Source: Planctomycetaceae bacterium
GTDB taxonomy: Bacteria; Planctomycetota; Planctomycetia; Planctomycetales; Planctomycetaceae
Assembly: GCA_015487825.1 (NCBI GenBank)
Contig: WFOZ01000222.1
Coordinates: 1 to 5,748, forward strand
Reading direction: 5' to 3'
DNA length: 5,748 nt
The notes under the pieces are model-generated. The model saw nothing but the letters and a program-made list of their open reading frames with translations, did no database searches and was not told where the DNA came from. Position 1 is the stretch's first letter. Every line of letters starts with the position of its first letter. This document shows positions 1 through 5,748 of this stretch, piece after piece. Both the position numbers and the translations under genes were made by a program.

Positions 1-23
1 GCCGCTGAATAGTCACTCCAAAC

Positions 24-52
24 TTGAATCATAATTATATATTATATATGAT
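24..52 (+). promoter_or_regulatory. Candidate sigma70-type promoter of the GntR-family regulator
   Basis: A -35-like hexamer TTGAAT (24-29, 4 of 6 to consensus) is followed after exactly 17 nt by TATGAT (47-52, 5 of 6 to the -10 consensus). Initiation 6-8 nt downstream of the -10 box would fall at about 58-60, directly before the ATG at 61, so the transcript would have almost no leader. That fits the absence of a Shine-Dalgarno sequence before this ATG. The region is very AT-rich, so other -10 matches (for example TATATT at 38-43) are possible. The hexamers are seen; promoter function is inferred. Confidence 0.4.
34..52. promoter_or_regulatory. AT-rich inverted repeat, candidate autoregulatory operator
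   Basis: A 19-bp near-perfect palindrome is centred on T43: ATTATATAT and ATATATGAT pair at 8 of 9 positions. It is bracketed by AATC (27-30) and GATT (57-60), which are also complementary, giving a wider imperfect inverted repeat over 27-60. It overlaps the spacer and -10 box of the candidate promoter, where a repressor would block initiation. FCD-type GntR regulators commonly bind short palindromes next to their own gene. AT-rich DNA makes such palindromes easily by chance, so confidence is modest. Confidence 0.35.
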
Positions 53-60
53 ATACGATT

Positions 61-774
61 ATGTCGAACATTTCAAAGATGTCAACCGGCCAGAAGAGTA
101 TTTCGCCACTGACGCGGAGCATCTCACTGCGCGATACTGTTACCGAAAGTCTGCTCGTTGCGATTCTGGATGGCAGTGTCAAAACTGGTGATCGTTTTGT
201 AATTCAGCGTCTTGCCGTGCAGCTTGGTGTCAGTGCGACGCCGGTGCGCGAAGCTCTGATTGAGTTGGCGACTTTGGGTTTTGTAGAACTGCTACCTAAC
301 CGGGGCGCGGTTTGCCGGGAATTTGGGCCGACGGAACTTCGAGACATTTTTCAGATCCGCCGCATTCTCGAAACCGAAGCCGCTTTTGATGCTTGTGGGC
401 GAATACCCGCTGAGCAATTACAGAAGCTCCACCAGCAGATGCTCACTCTTTCACAATCTGTTGAAACCGATCAGGCGTGGTCTGATCATGCAATAGCTGC
501 CGATCTCGAATTTCACGAACTGATTCAAAAGCATAGTTCCAACAAGCGACTGTCTCACGAAATTGAACGGTATAACGTTGTCATGGGAGCAATCCGCCGC
601 GTGGCGGGCAATCTTTACAATGTTCAATTACAGGCTGTTTCCGACCACATAAATATTATCGAAGCTTTTCTGGCCGAAGACGCTGAGTTGGTCCGCAATA
701 AGATGAATGAGCATCTCGAAAATACTGCCCGGGGGGTAGCCAAAGTGATGTTCACGATTGCAGAAGAGAATTGA
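61..774 (+). CDS. GntR-superfamily transcriptional regulator, FadR subfamily with FCD ligand-binding domain
   Basis: This 237-residue protein has the usual length and layout of FadR-type regulators. The N-terminal winged helix spans about residues 22-88; its helix-turn-helix carries the family signature S58-A-T-P-V-R-E-A-L66, followed by the wing (LLPNRGA, 77-83). The C-terminal all-helical FCD domain covers about 90-230. All four residues expected of the FCD metal site are present: D148 and H152 (DLEFH), H196 and H218. Ligands of this class are typically small carboxylates or sugar-derived acids held by that metal; the ligand here is unknown. The position directly upstream of two exported glycosidase-like proteins suggests local control of glycan use, and probably autoregulation through the palindrome at 34-52. 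The ATG at 61 has no Shine-Dalgarno sequence; an in-frame ATG at 79 would remove six residues without touching the DNA-binding domain. The family call is very secure, the target genes are inferred. Confidence 0.95.
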   Translation: MSNISKMSTGQKSISPLTRSISLRDTVTESLLVAILDGSVKTGDRFVIQRLAVQLGVSATPVREALIELATLGFVELLPNRGAVCREFGPTELRDIFQIRRILETEAAFDACGRIPAEQLQKLHQQMLTLSQSVETDQAWSDHAIAADLEFHELIQKHSSNKRLSHEIERYNVVMGAIRRVAGNLYNVQLQAVSDHINIIEAFLAEDAELVRNKMNEHLENTARGVAKVMFTIAEEN

Positions 775-810
775 TCAAAACGAGGGGACTGCCGGATATT
801 CAGAATTCAG

Positions 811-830
811 ATTCAGAAAGAAAAATCATC
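811..830 (+). promoter_or_regulatory. Ribosome-binding leader of the propeller gene, shared with the fucosidase gene
   Basis: The 20 nt before the ATG at 831 match the 20 nt before the fucosidase-gene ATG at 15 positions, including an identical TTCAGAAAGA block, and both run into ATGCGTTAT. The purine-rich AGAAAGA lies about 10 nt before the start and is the only plausible, weak ribosome-binding site. The conservation across two genes is the main reason for placing the start at 831. Confidence 0.55.
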
Positions 831-1898
831 ATGCGTTATGCCGTCAATTTTAGTTTGGTTGTTCCCTCTTTGAGATTTTTGATTGCTGCACTGTTGCTCC
901 CGTTGTCTCTTGTTGCGGCAGATGGAAAACCGCCGGTTGCATCGACAAAAAATCGTACCACGGCAAAGAAGACGGCACCTGTCGAGAAGGTGAGCAGGCC
1001 GCTTATTAAGAAACTTGGCACGGTTGATCTGGATCTGGTTGAAACCCAGCCGATTGTTTTTCGCAATCGGTTGTACCGTTTTGAATCTGTAAGAACCAGA
1101 TACAAAAGCAACAAGACCGGCAAACCGTACTTTCGTTTTGTTGATACAACGACAGGTCAGGTGACTGCTGCATTTGCCGAGGGGCATGACTTGGGCAGCG
1201 CTCTGGTCGATGGGGAAACGATGTATGTGCTAGGCACGCCGGGCTGGGGAACGGAATCGATTGACCTTTTCTGGTCTCAAGATTTGAAAACATGGCAATC
1301 GAAACAAATCCTGAATCTGCCGGGCTGGAAACTCTATAATACCAGTTTGTGCAAAGCGGACCAAAGGTATGTGCTCGCTTTTGAAGTTGGCGGACCTCCA
1401 GAAGTTGTCGGGGCTGGCTTCACCAACCGGTTTGCGGAATCGAAAGATTTATTGAACTGGAAGTTGCTCGACGAGCCGGCTGTATTCACTAAAAAACGTT
1501 ACTCAGCATGCCCGACAATTCGCTATATCGATGGTATGTTTTACGTTGTCTATTTGAAGTCGATGGGTAACCGCCGATACAACCCGGCGATTGTACGTTC
1601 CAAAGATTTGATACACTGGGAATCAAGCCCGCTGGATCCCATTATGCATTTTGACGAAACTGATAAACGTATCGCCAATGTTCGCCTCACGGAACCACAA
1701 CGGAAGGAAATCGCCAACGCTCTGAACCTCAACAATTCAGATGTCGATTTCTGCGAACACAATGGCAAAGTCATTATCAATTATTCCTGGGGCGATCAAA
1801 GGGGCCACGAATTTCTAGCCGAGGCGGTTTATGCAGGCACGCTGAAAGAATTGTTGACCGGATTTTTCCCACCGAACGATAACGCCAAAAAGAAGTGA
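831..1898 (+). CDS. Secreted five-bladed beta-propeller protein, GH43-like glycosidase candidate
   Basis: A 355-residue exported protein. Residues 1-30 form a Sec signal peptide (MRY start, hydrophobic core about 14-28, probable cleavage near VAA-30 before DGKP), then a Lys/Thr-rich linker to about 58, then the propeller. The blade motif SxDLxxW occurs three times, ending at W155, W210 and W263; the 53-55 residue spacing fits one blade each. Other marks are CPTIRYIDG (227-235), the S303-D-V-D306 motif and a C-terminal YSWGDQ...FLAEAVY block. Such folds are typical of GH43/GH32/GH117-like glycosidases, but I cannot assign a catalytic Asp/Asp/Glu set, so enzyme activity is inferred. It is homologous to residues 827-1112 of the downstream fucosidase fusion but carries about 20 extra residues near 275-300. 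An upstream TTG at 771 would place 20 residues before the signal peptide and was rejected. It starts 56 nt after the regulator gene, so the two may be co-transcribed. Confidence 0.85.
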   Translation: MRYAVNFSLVVPSLRFLIAALLLPLSLVAADGKPPVASTKNRTTAKKTAPVEKVSRPLIKKLGTVDLDLVETQPIVFRNRLYRFESVRTRYKSNKTGKPYFRFVDTTTGQVTAAFAEGHDLGSALVDGETMYVLGTPGWGTESIDLFWSQDLKTWQSKQILNLPGWKLYNTSLCKADQRYVLAFEVGGPPEVVGAGFTNRFAESKDLLNWKLLDEPAVFTKKRYSACPTIRYIDGMFYVVYLKSMGNRRYNPAIVRSKDLIHWESSPLDPIMHFDETDKRIANVRLTEPQRKEIANALNLNNSDVDFCEHNGKVIINYSWGDQRGHEFLAEAVYAGTLKELLTGFFPPNDNAKKK

Positions 1899-1901
1899 CG
1901 T

Positions 1902-1944
1902 TTTATTGATTACGTGAAGCCTGCTGATAATATGCAAACATCAG
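1902..1944 (+). repeat. 43-bp direct repeat, copy 1
   Basis: It begins three bases after the stop codon of the propeller gene and matches 2059-2101 at 39 of 43 positions without gaps. The shared core includes TTTATTGATTACG/TGAAGCCTGCTGATAAT, differing at one base. Together with copy 2 it brackets the inverted-repeat element. It may be a duplicated piece of the promoter region of the downstream gene, or a duplication associated with entry of the element between the copies. Confidence 0.85.
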
Positions 1945-1947
1945 TTG

Positions 1948-2028
1948 CGTAGGATCCGCTACCCGCGGACCACGCCGAGGATTCGATGCCTCCATTCTAT
2001 GCGATGGTCCGCAATAGCGGACCCTACG
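1948..2028. repeat. 81-bp inverted-repeat element with nested hairpins, REP/MITE-like
   Basis: The left arm (1948-1971) and right arm (2006-2028) are inverted copies matching at about 20 of 23-24 positions, sharing CGTAGG-R-TCCGCTA and GCGGACC. They enclose 34 nt. Each arm can also fold by itself: the right arm forms a perfect 7-bp GGTCCGC/GCGGACC stem with an AATA loop (2006-2023), and the left arm a shorter TCCGC/GCGGA stem (1955-1969). There is no coding capacity and no T-run that would make it an ordinary intrinsic terminator. The architecture resembles dispersed non-autonomous palindromic elements; whether other copies exist in the genome cannot be seen here. Confidence 0.65.
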
Positions 2029-2058
2029 GCTGAATCGTTACAATGATTAGAGGTTCCC

Positions 2059-2101
2059 TTTATTGATTACGCGAAGCCTGCTGATAATAAGAAAATATCA
2101 G
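2059..2101 (+). repeat. 43-bp direct repeat, copy 2, with candidate promoter of the fucosidase gene
   Basis: The second copy of the repeat at 1902-1944 (39 of 43 identical) ends 41 nt before the fucosidase-fusion ATG. It contains GATAAT (2083-2088, 5 of 6 to a -10 box), with only a weak -35-like TTTATT (2059-2064) 18 nt upstream. The position suits a promoter for the downstream gene, but copy 1 has the same hexamers and lies 3 bases after a stop codon, so the repeat need not be a promoter. The repeat is certain, its function is inferred. Confidence 0.8.
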
Positions 2102-2122
2102 CATTATTCATTCAGAAATAAC

Positions 2123-2142
2123 CTTCAGAAAGAGAAGCCGTC
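2123..2142 (+). promoter_or_regulatory. Ribosome-binding leader of the fucosidase-fusion gene
   Basis: Purine-rich AGAAAGAGAAG (2128-2138) precedes the ATG at 2143 and is the best ribosome-binding candidate, although it is not a canonical GGAGG. The segment is the counterpart of 811-830 (15 of 20 identical) and supports both start assignments. Confidence 0.5.
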
Positions 2143-5100
2143 ATGCGTTATATCATCCATTCCATCTTTCTATTTTTGGGCCTTCTCATTGTTGCACTGC
2201 TATTTCCTTTATCGGTTGTCGCGGCAGATGGCAAGCCCCAGGCCGAATCGACCGAGAAGTTTGACGAGCGGATTGGTTGGTGGCGTGATGCTCGCTTTGG
2301 CATGTTTATTCACTGGGGGCTTTACAGCGCTGCGGGGGGCGAGTGGGATGGAAAACCGGTGACCGGGTTGAGTTCTTGGACAATGCGGGATGCGAAAACT
2401 CCGCTCCAAGAATACATGAAACTTCGAGAGAAATTTACTGCATCGAAGTTTGATGCGGACCAATACGTGAAACTCGCCCAGGATGCAGGGATGAAATATA
2501 TTGTTCTGGTGAGTAAGCACCATGAAGGTTTCTGTTTGTGGAATTCGAAATCGTCAGATTACGACATCGGCTCCACGCCTTACGATGGGGATCTTGTGAA
2601 AGAACTGGCAGAAGCGTGCAAGCGTCGCGGAATGCGATTCGGCGTTTATTACTCCATTCTTGACTGGCACCACCCCGATTACACCCCACGATTTGCCTGG
2701 GACAAACGTTCTCACAAGCCCGATTTTGACAAGTACATCAGCTTCATGAAAATCCAGCTCAAGGAACTTCTTGAGATCGCGCCGAACATCGATATTTTGT
2801 GGTTTGATGGCGAATGGGACAAAAGTTGGACGAACAAACATGGCAAAGATTTGTATGCTTATTTGCGTCAACTGAAACCTTCTCTTCTGATTAACAATCG
2901 GGTGGATAAAGGCCGGGTCGGCATGGAAGGGCTGACTCGCAAGGGAGATTATGCCGGCGATTTTGGCACACCAGAGCAGCAGATTCCGCCCGCTGGCCTG
3001 CCCGGGGTTGATTGGGAAACGTGCATGACGATCAACGATACGTGGGGCTATAAACGTCAGGATACCGCCTGGAAATCGACCGATGTATTGCTGCACCAGT
3101 TGATTGATTGTGCCAGCAAGGGGGGCAATTATTTGTTGAACATTGGTCCGACGGCTGATGGCACGATCCCTTCGCCTTGTCCGGAGCAGTTACGCCAGAT
3201 CGGTCGCTGGCTTTCGAAAAACGGCAACGCAATCTATGCAACGACAGCAAGCCCCTTTTCTCACCAGATTGACTGGGGTCGCTGCACAACCGGGAAGCTG
3301 CATAACGGGGTGACGTTGCTGTATCTGCACGTTTTCCAGTGGCCTGAAGATGGGCAGTTGATTGTTCCTCCGCTGAAAAATGTTGTGCAGGGTGCCTGGC
3401 TGCTGGCTGATGAAAAACGAGCCGCACTGGCTTTCAAACGACACGAAGGCAAAACGATTGTCACTCTGGGAGAAAAACCGTCGAAAGATTCTGCAATCGT
3501 CGTGGTTCTTCAGATCAAAGGGAAGCCAAAGCCCGTTTCCGCCAAGGTGCAAGCGAAGGAAAACAAAGTCGGGGCAAGAAAACCGGCTACGATTCATGTT
3601 TCTAAACTTGGTGATAACTCGGATGGTTCCACCTGGGCTAAAGCGTATACCACGATCCAGGCTGCGCTCGATTCTGTTCCGGATGAAAAGGGGGGACACC
3701 GGATTATCATTCGGCCCGACACCTACATGGAAGCAATGCTTTCCCCATCATTCAAAGGTGCAAAGGGATCTTATAACGAGTTGATTGGAGATTTTGATGG
3801 TTCGCTCGGATCTGGAACCAAAGGGAATGTGGTGATTGATTCGGGCGATCCGAAAAAAGGATTCAAAAGTTACGACTGGCACAGCACCATCCGAGCCACT
3901 CAGAAAGGGTGGTCGCCAAAACATAAGGACGAAACGTTTTCTGCGATTGTCTGGGATCGCTGGAAATTGAAATATCTGTATGCAACCGGTGCAGACGCCG
4001 GCCTCTTTTGGGATCTGACCAATCAAACGAAGCCGTTTACTGTTGTTGTGGAAGATTGTGTCAGCATAGGCCGTGCTTTTGGGGGCGGGGTGGCGAACTG
4101 TCTGTCTCGTCATGATGAGCCGATCACCTTTCGTCGTTGCCATCTCTGGGCTCTCGACTGGTGGGGAGATACCGCCGGTGCTTATGTTCGGGTGGAAAAT
4201 CAATCGATGCCCAAGCTGCCGGACGTGGTTTTTGAACAATGCACGATGACCAGTCCACAATGTGCGCTCAAGGCAGGAAATTTCGGGTTCAAAACTTTTA
4301 TGAGAATCAAACTGATTCAATGCAAACTGGTGGCACTTAACTTTTCACAACCGCATGGAACCCCCATTGATGGTGCAATCCAAAGCGTAGAGCAAGGCAA
4401 GCTCCTTCATGTGGATCTTGAAGATACAACCGTTATGGGATACAAAATTTTCGGGGTTCGGGTGAACAAGGAAACCGCAAAGGATATTACCTACACTACC
4501 CGGGGAAACGTCCAGGCGTATGTCCAGTTTCAGCAGACAGTTCCTAAAGGTTTTCATCGCCTTGATCAATGGCCAGTCGATCTGTTTCAGTCAATCCTTC
4601 CCCCCAAAGTAATTCGCCGTGGAGTGGCGCTCGAATCGACGGAAATCGTTAAGAAGGATCTTTGTGAAATCACTCCCGTTATCTGGAAAGAGAAACTTTG
4701 CCACATGGAATGTATTCGCCCCGGCTCGGGCGGCGAGCGTAAAGATTATTATCTGTTGATCAAGGATGCAGAAACCGGAAAGGAACTGGCTCGCTTTGCA
4801 GAAGGATACGGCCTTGCCTGCGCTCTGGTTCAGGATGGGATTTTTTATGCTTTTGCATCACGGTTTGAAAATGGCAACTGGAATGACGTGACGATGTTTC
4901 AATCTTCAGACCTCAAAAACTGGAAACAGGAAAAAGTAATCGAGCAGAAAAACGAGCACCTCTTCAACAGTTCCGTCTGTGCAGGACCCGAGGGCTTTGT
5001 GATGGCCTATGAATCCAACGATTCTGCCTGGCCCGCATTCACGACCAAATTTGCAGTTTCAAAAGATCTCAAAAACTGGAACAAACTTCCCAACGCCGGT

Positions 5101-5481
5101 TTTGGTACAAACCGCTACACCGCCTGTCCCTGTATTCGATATGTCGATGGTTACTACTACGTTCTCTATCTGGAAAGACGACATCCCAGACACGTTTTTG
5201 AAACTTATATCACCCGTTCAAAAGATTTGAAATCATGGGAGCTGAGCAGTGCGAATCCGGTTCTCAGTGCAAAAGAAAATGATGAAGGGATCAACGCATC
5301 TGATCCCGATCTGGTTCAGTGGAACGGAAAAACGTATCTCTATTATGCAGTTGGCGACCAATTGACCTGGATGAATATGAAACGGGGTATTTACCTGGGA
5401 ACCGAAAAGGAATTTTTCAAAAGCTGGTACAAACAACCCGGAATTCCTGATACCGGTATTATTTTCGCGGAGCTTCAATAG
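2143..5481 (+). CDS. Secreted GH29 alpha-L-fucosidase fused to a beta-helix module and a C-terminal five-bladed propeller
   Basis: A 1112-residue exported protein. A Sec signal peptide (1-28, VVAA before DGKP) precedes a GH29 module at about 40-465: RFGMFIHWGLY (51-61), KHHEGF (125-130), LDWHHPDY (173-180), LWFDGEW (219-225) with D222 the expected nucleophile, TPEQ with E278 a candidate acid/base, W291-E-T-C and GGNYLLNIGP (327-336). The active site looks intact, so release of alpha-L-fucose from glycans is likely. About 350-465 is the C-terminal beta-sandwich. After a Lys/Ala-rich linker, a beta-helix module runs from about 483 to 815, opening with a pectin-lyase-like start (VSKLGDNSDGSTW, then TIQAAL) and stacking strands that end in C639, C666, C700 and C727. 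The C-terminal propeller (about 827-1112) has SxDLxxW motifs ending at W927, W979 and W1032 and CPCIRYVDG (995-1003), and is homologous to the protein encoded at 831-1898. GH29 enzymes are usually about 450 residues, so this is an extended fusion. Roles of the last two modules (binding, or a second activity) are inferred. Confidence 0.93.
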   Translation: MRYIIHSIFLFLGLLIVALLFPLSVVAADGKPQAESTEKFDERIGWWRDARFGMFIHWGLYSAAGGEWDGKPVTGLSSWTMRDAKTPLQEYMKLREKFTASKFDADQYVKLAQDAGMKYIVLVSKHHEGFCLWNSKSSDYDIGSTPYDGDLVKELAEACKRRGMRFGVYYSILDWHHPDYTPRFAWDKRSHKPDFDKYISFMKIQLKELLEIAPNIDILWFDGEWDKSWTNKHGKDLYAYLRQLKPSLLINNRVDKGRVGMEGLTRKGDYAGDFGTPEQQIPPAGLPGVDWETCMTINDTWGYKRQDTAWKSTDVLLHQLIDCASKGGNYLLNIGPTADGTIPSPCPEQLRQIGRWLSKNGNAIYATTASPFSHQIDWGRCTTGKLHNGVTLLYLHVFQWPEDGQLIVPPLKNVVQGAWLLADEKRAALAFKRHEGKTIVTLGEKPSKDSAIVVVLQIKGKPKPVSAKVQAKENKVGARKPATIHVSKLGDNSDGSTWAKAYTTIQAALDSVPDEKGGHRIIIRPDTYMEAMLSPSFKGAKGSYNELIGDFDGSLGSGTKGNVVIDSGDPKKGFKSYDWHSTIRATQKGWSPKHKDETFSAIVWDRWKLKYLYATGADAGLFWDLTNQTKPFTVVVEDCVSIGRAFGGGVANCLSRHDEPITFRRCHLWALDWWGDTAGAYVRVENQSMPKLPDVVFEQCTMTSPQCALKAGNFGFKTFMRIKLIQCKLVALNFSQPHGTPIDGAIQSVEQGKLLHVDLEDTTVMGYKIFGVRVNKETAKDITYTTRGNVQAYVQFQQTVPKGFHRLDQWPVDLFQSILPPKVIRRGVALESTEIVKKDLCEITPVIWKEKLCHMECIRPGSGGERKDYYLLIKDAETGKELARFAEGYGLACALVQDGIFYAFASRFENGNWNDVTMFQSSDLKNWKQEKVIEQKNEHLFNSSVCAGPEGFVMAYESNDSAWPAFTTKFAVSKDLKNWNKLPNAGFGTNRYTACPCIRYVDGYYYVLYLERRHPRHVFETYITRSKDLKSWELSSANPVLSAKENDEGINASDPDLVQWNGKTYLYYAVGDQLTWMNMKRGIYLGTEKEFFKSWYKQPGIPDTGIIFAELQ

Positions 5482-5748
5482 GACCAGTTAAACCCAAGGT
5501 TGATACCCCTTTTATTCAGTAATATTTGGCCTGTTGAATCACGGCCCCCTACGTCTGGTTCTATTTCCTTTTTCGTTCACGAGCACGGGCACGAAAAATA
5601 TCCTGCCGGTTTTCGCAGCATTTCTTTGAGAAGAAATTAACCGTTAGCAGTGCAGAGAGCGTCTTCTACACAATAATTACCGAACAATTTTTCGCAACAT
5701 CGGGCGAATTATCGCAATGGTATAACCGCTGATCAATCCACTGACGTG
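5482..5748. other. Intergenic tail with no clear gene
   Basis: These 267 nt downstream of the fucosidase gene contain no convincing plus-strand reading frame. A weak hairpin with a short T-run lies at 5496-5513 (AAGG...CCCCTTTT), and a perfect 7-bp A/T-rich stem (ATTTCTT/AAGAAAT, loop TGAG) at 5620-5637. Neither is strong enough to call a terminator. The last 72 nt may be the end of a minus-strand gene. Confidence 0.5.
5677..5748 (-). CDS. Possible 3' end of a convergent minus-strand gene
   Basis: Reading the minus strand inward from the window edge, one frame stays open for 23 codons and ends at TAA (5677-5679). The residues, ending in GYTIAIIRPMLRKIVR, are hydrophobic then basic, like the C-terminus of a membrane protein. 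Another minus-strand frame is open for a similar distance, so this is weak evidence and no family can be assigned. If real, it converges on the fucosidase gene with about 195 nt between the stop codons. Confidence 0.2.
   Translation of the reverse strand, partial: HVSGLISGYTIAIIRPMLRKIVR

Noticed and set aside
771..830. TTG start at 771 overlapping the regulator stop codon, extending the propeller protein by 20 residues
   Set aside because: It would place a charged, low-complexity stretch before an otherwise normal signal peptide. The ATG at 831 has the leader and coding start conserved with the fucosidase gene.
2006..2023. Perfect GGTCCGC/GCGGACC hairpin as terminator of the propeller gene
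   Set aside because: No T-run follows, and it is better explained as one arm of the larger inverted-repeat element.
1899..2142. CRISPR-like repeat pair
   Set aside because: There are only two copies of the 43-bp repeat, imperfect, separated by 114 nt containing a palindromic element, with no cas genes in view.
2063..2362. Plus-strand 99-codon frame overlapping the 5' end of the fucosidase gene
   Set aside because: It runs in a different frame across the signal peptide and GH29 start and ends inside the gene; no independent coding evidence.
2554..3096. 180-codon minus-strand open frame inside the fucosidase coding region
   Set aside because: It lies wholly opposite the GH29 catalytic motifs and its translation shows no recognisable domain; it is an antisense shadow.
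3748..4320. 190-codon minus-strand open frame opposite the beta-helix module
   Set aside because: It has no recognisable domain and no start signal, and the plus strand is clearly coding with regular strand repeats.
5496..5513. Hairpin with short T-run after the fucosidase gene as an intrinsic terminator
   Set aside because: The stem is only 4-5 bp with a bulge and four Ts, too weak to call.

Overview
The window looks like chromosomal DNA from a polysaccharide-degrading bacterium of the Planctomycetota, or a relative such as Verrucomicrobiota or Lentisphaerota. This is inferred from three things: secreted multi-domain glycosidases with pectin-lyase-like beta-helix modules, five-bladed-propeller proteins with a C-terminal block ('NNSDVD...YSWGDQ...FLAEAVY') familiar from that group, and weak or absent Shine-Dalgarno sequences at intermediate GC. 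No 16S or other phylogenetic marker is present, so the assignment is tentative.

Layout, left to right, all genes on the + strand: (1) an AT-rich promoter/operator-like segment (about 24-60); (2) a GntR-superfamily regulator of the FadR/FCD type (61-774); (3) a secreted propeller protein resembling GH43-type glycosidases (831-1898); (4) a 244-bp intergenic region holding two copies of a 43-bp direct repeat on either side of an 81-bp inverted-repeat element with nested hairpins; (5) a very large secreted protein (2143-5481, 1112 residues) made of a signal peptide, a GH29 alpha-L-fucosidase module with an apparently intact active site, a right-handed beta-helix module and a C-terminal propeller; (6) a 267-bp tail with no clear gene, possibly including the 3' end of a convergent minus-strand gene.

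The most striking feature is the relationship between the two enzymes. The small protein and the large one share a near-identical start region (leader, ATGCGTTAT, signal peptide ending in VAADGKP or VVAADGKP), and the whole of the small protein's propeller is homologous to the C-terminal propeller of the large one. The small protein is in effect the large one without its fucosidase and beta-helix modules, or the large one is the small one with two modules inserted. The set reads as a small carbohydrate-use locus: an FCD regulator probably responding to a sugar-derived metabolite, controlling exported enzymes that act on a fucose-containing glycan. The substrate and the activity of the propellers cannot be read from the sequence.
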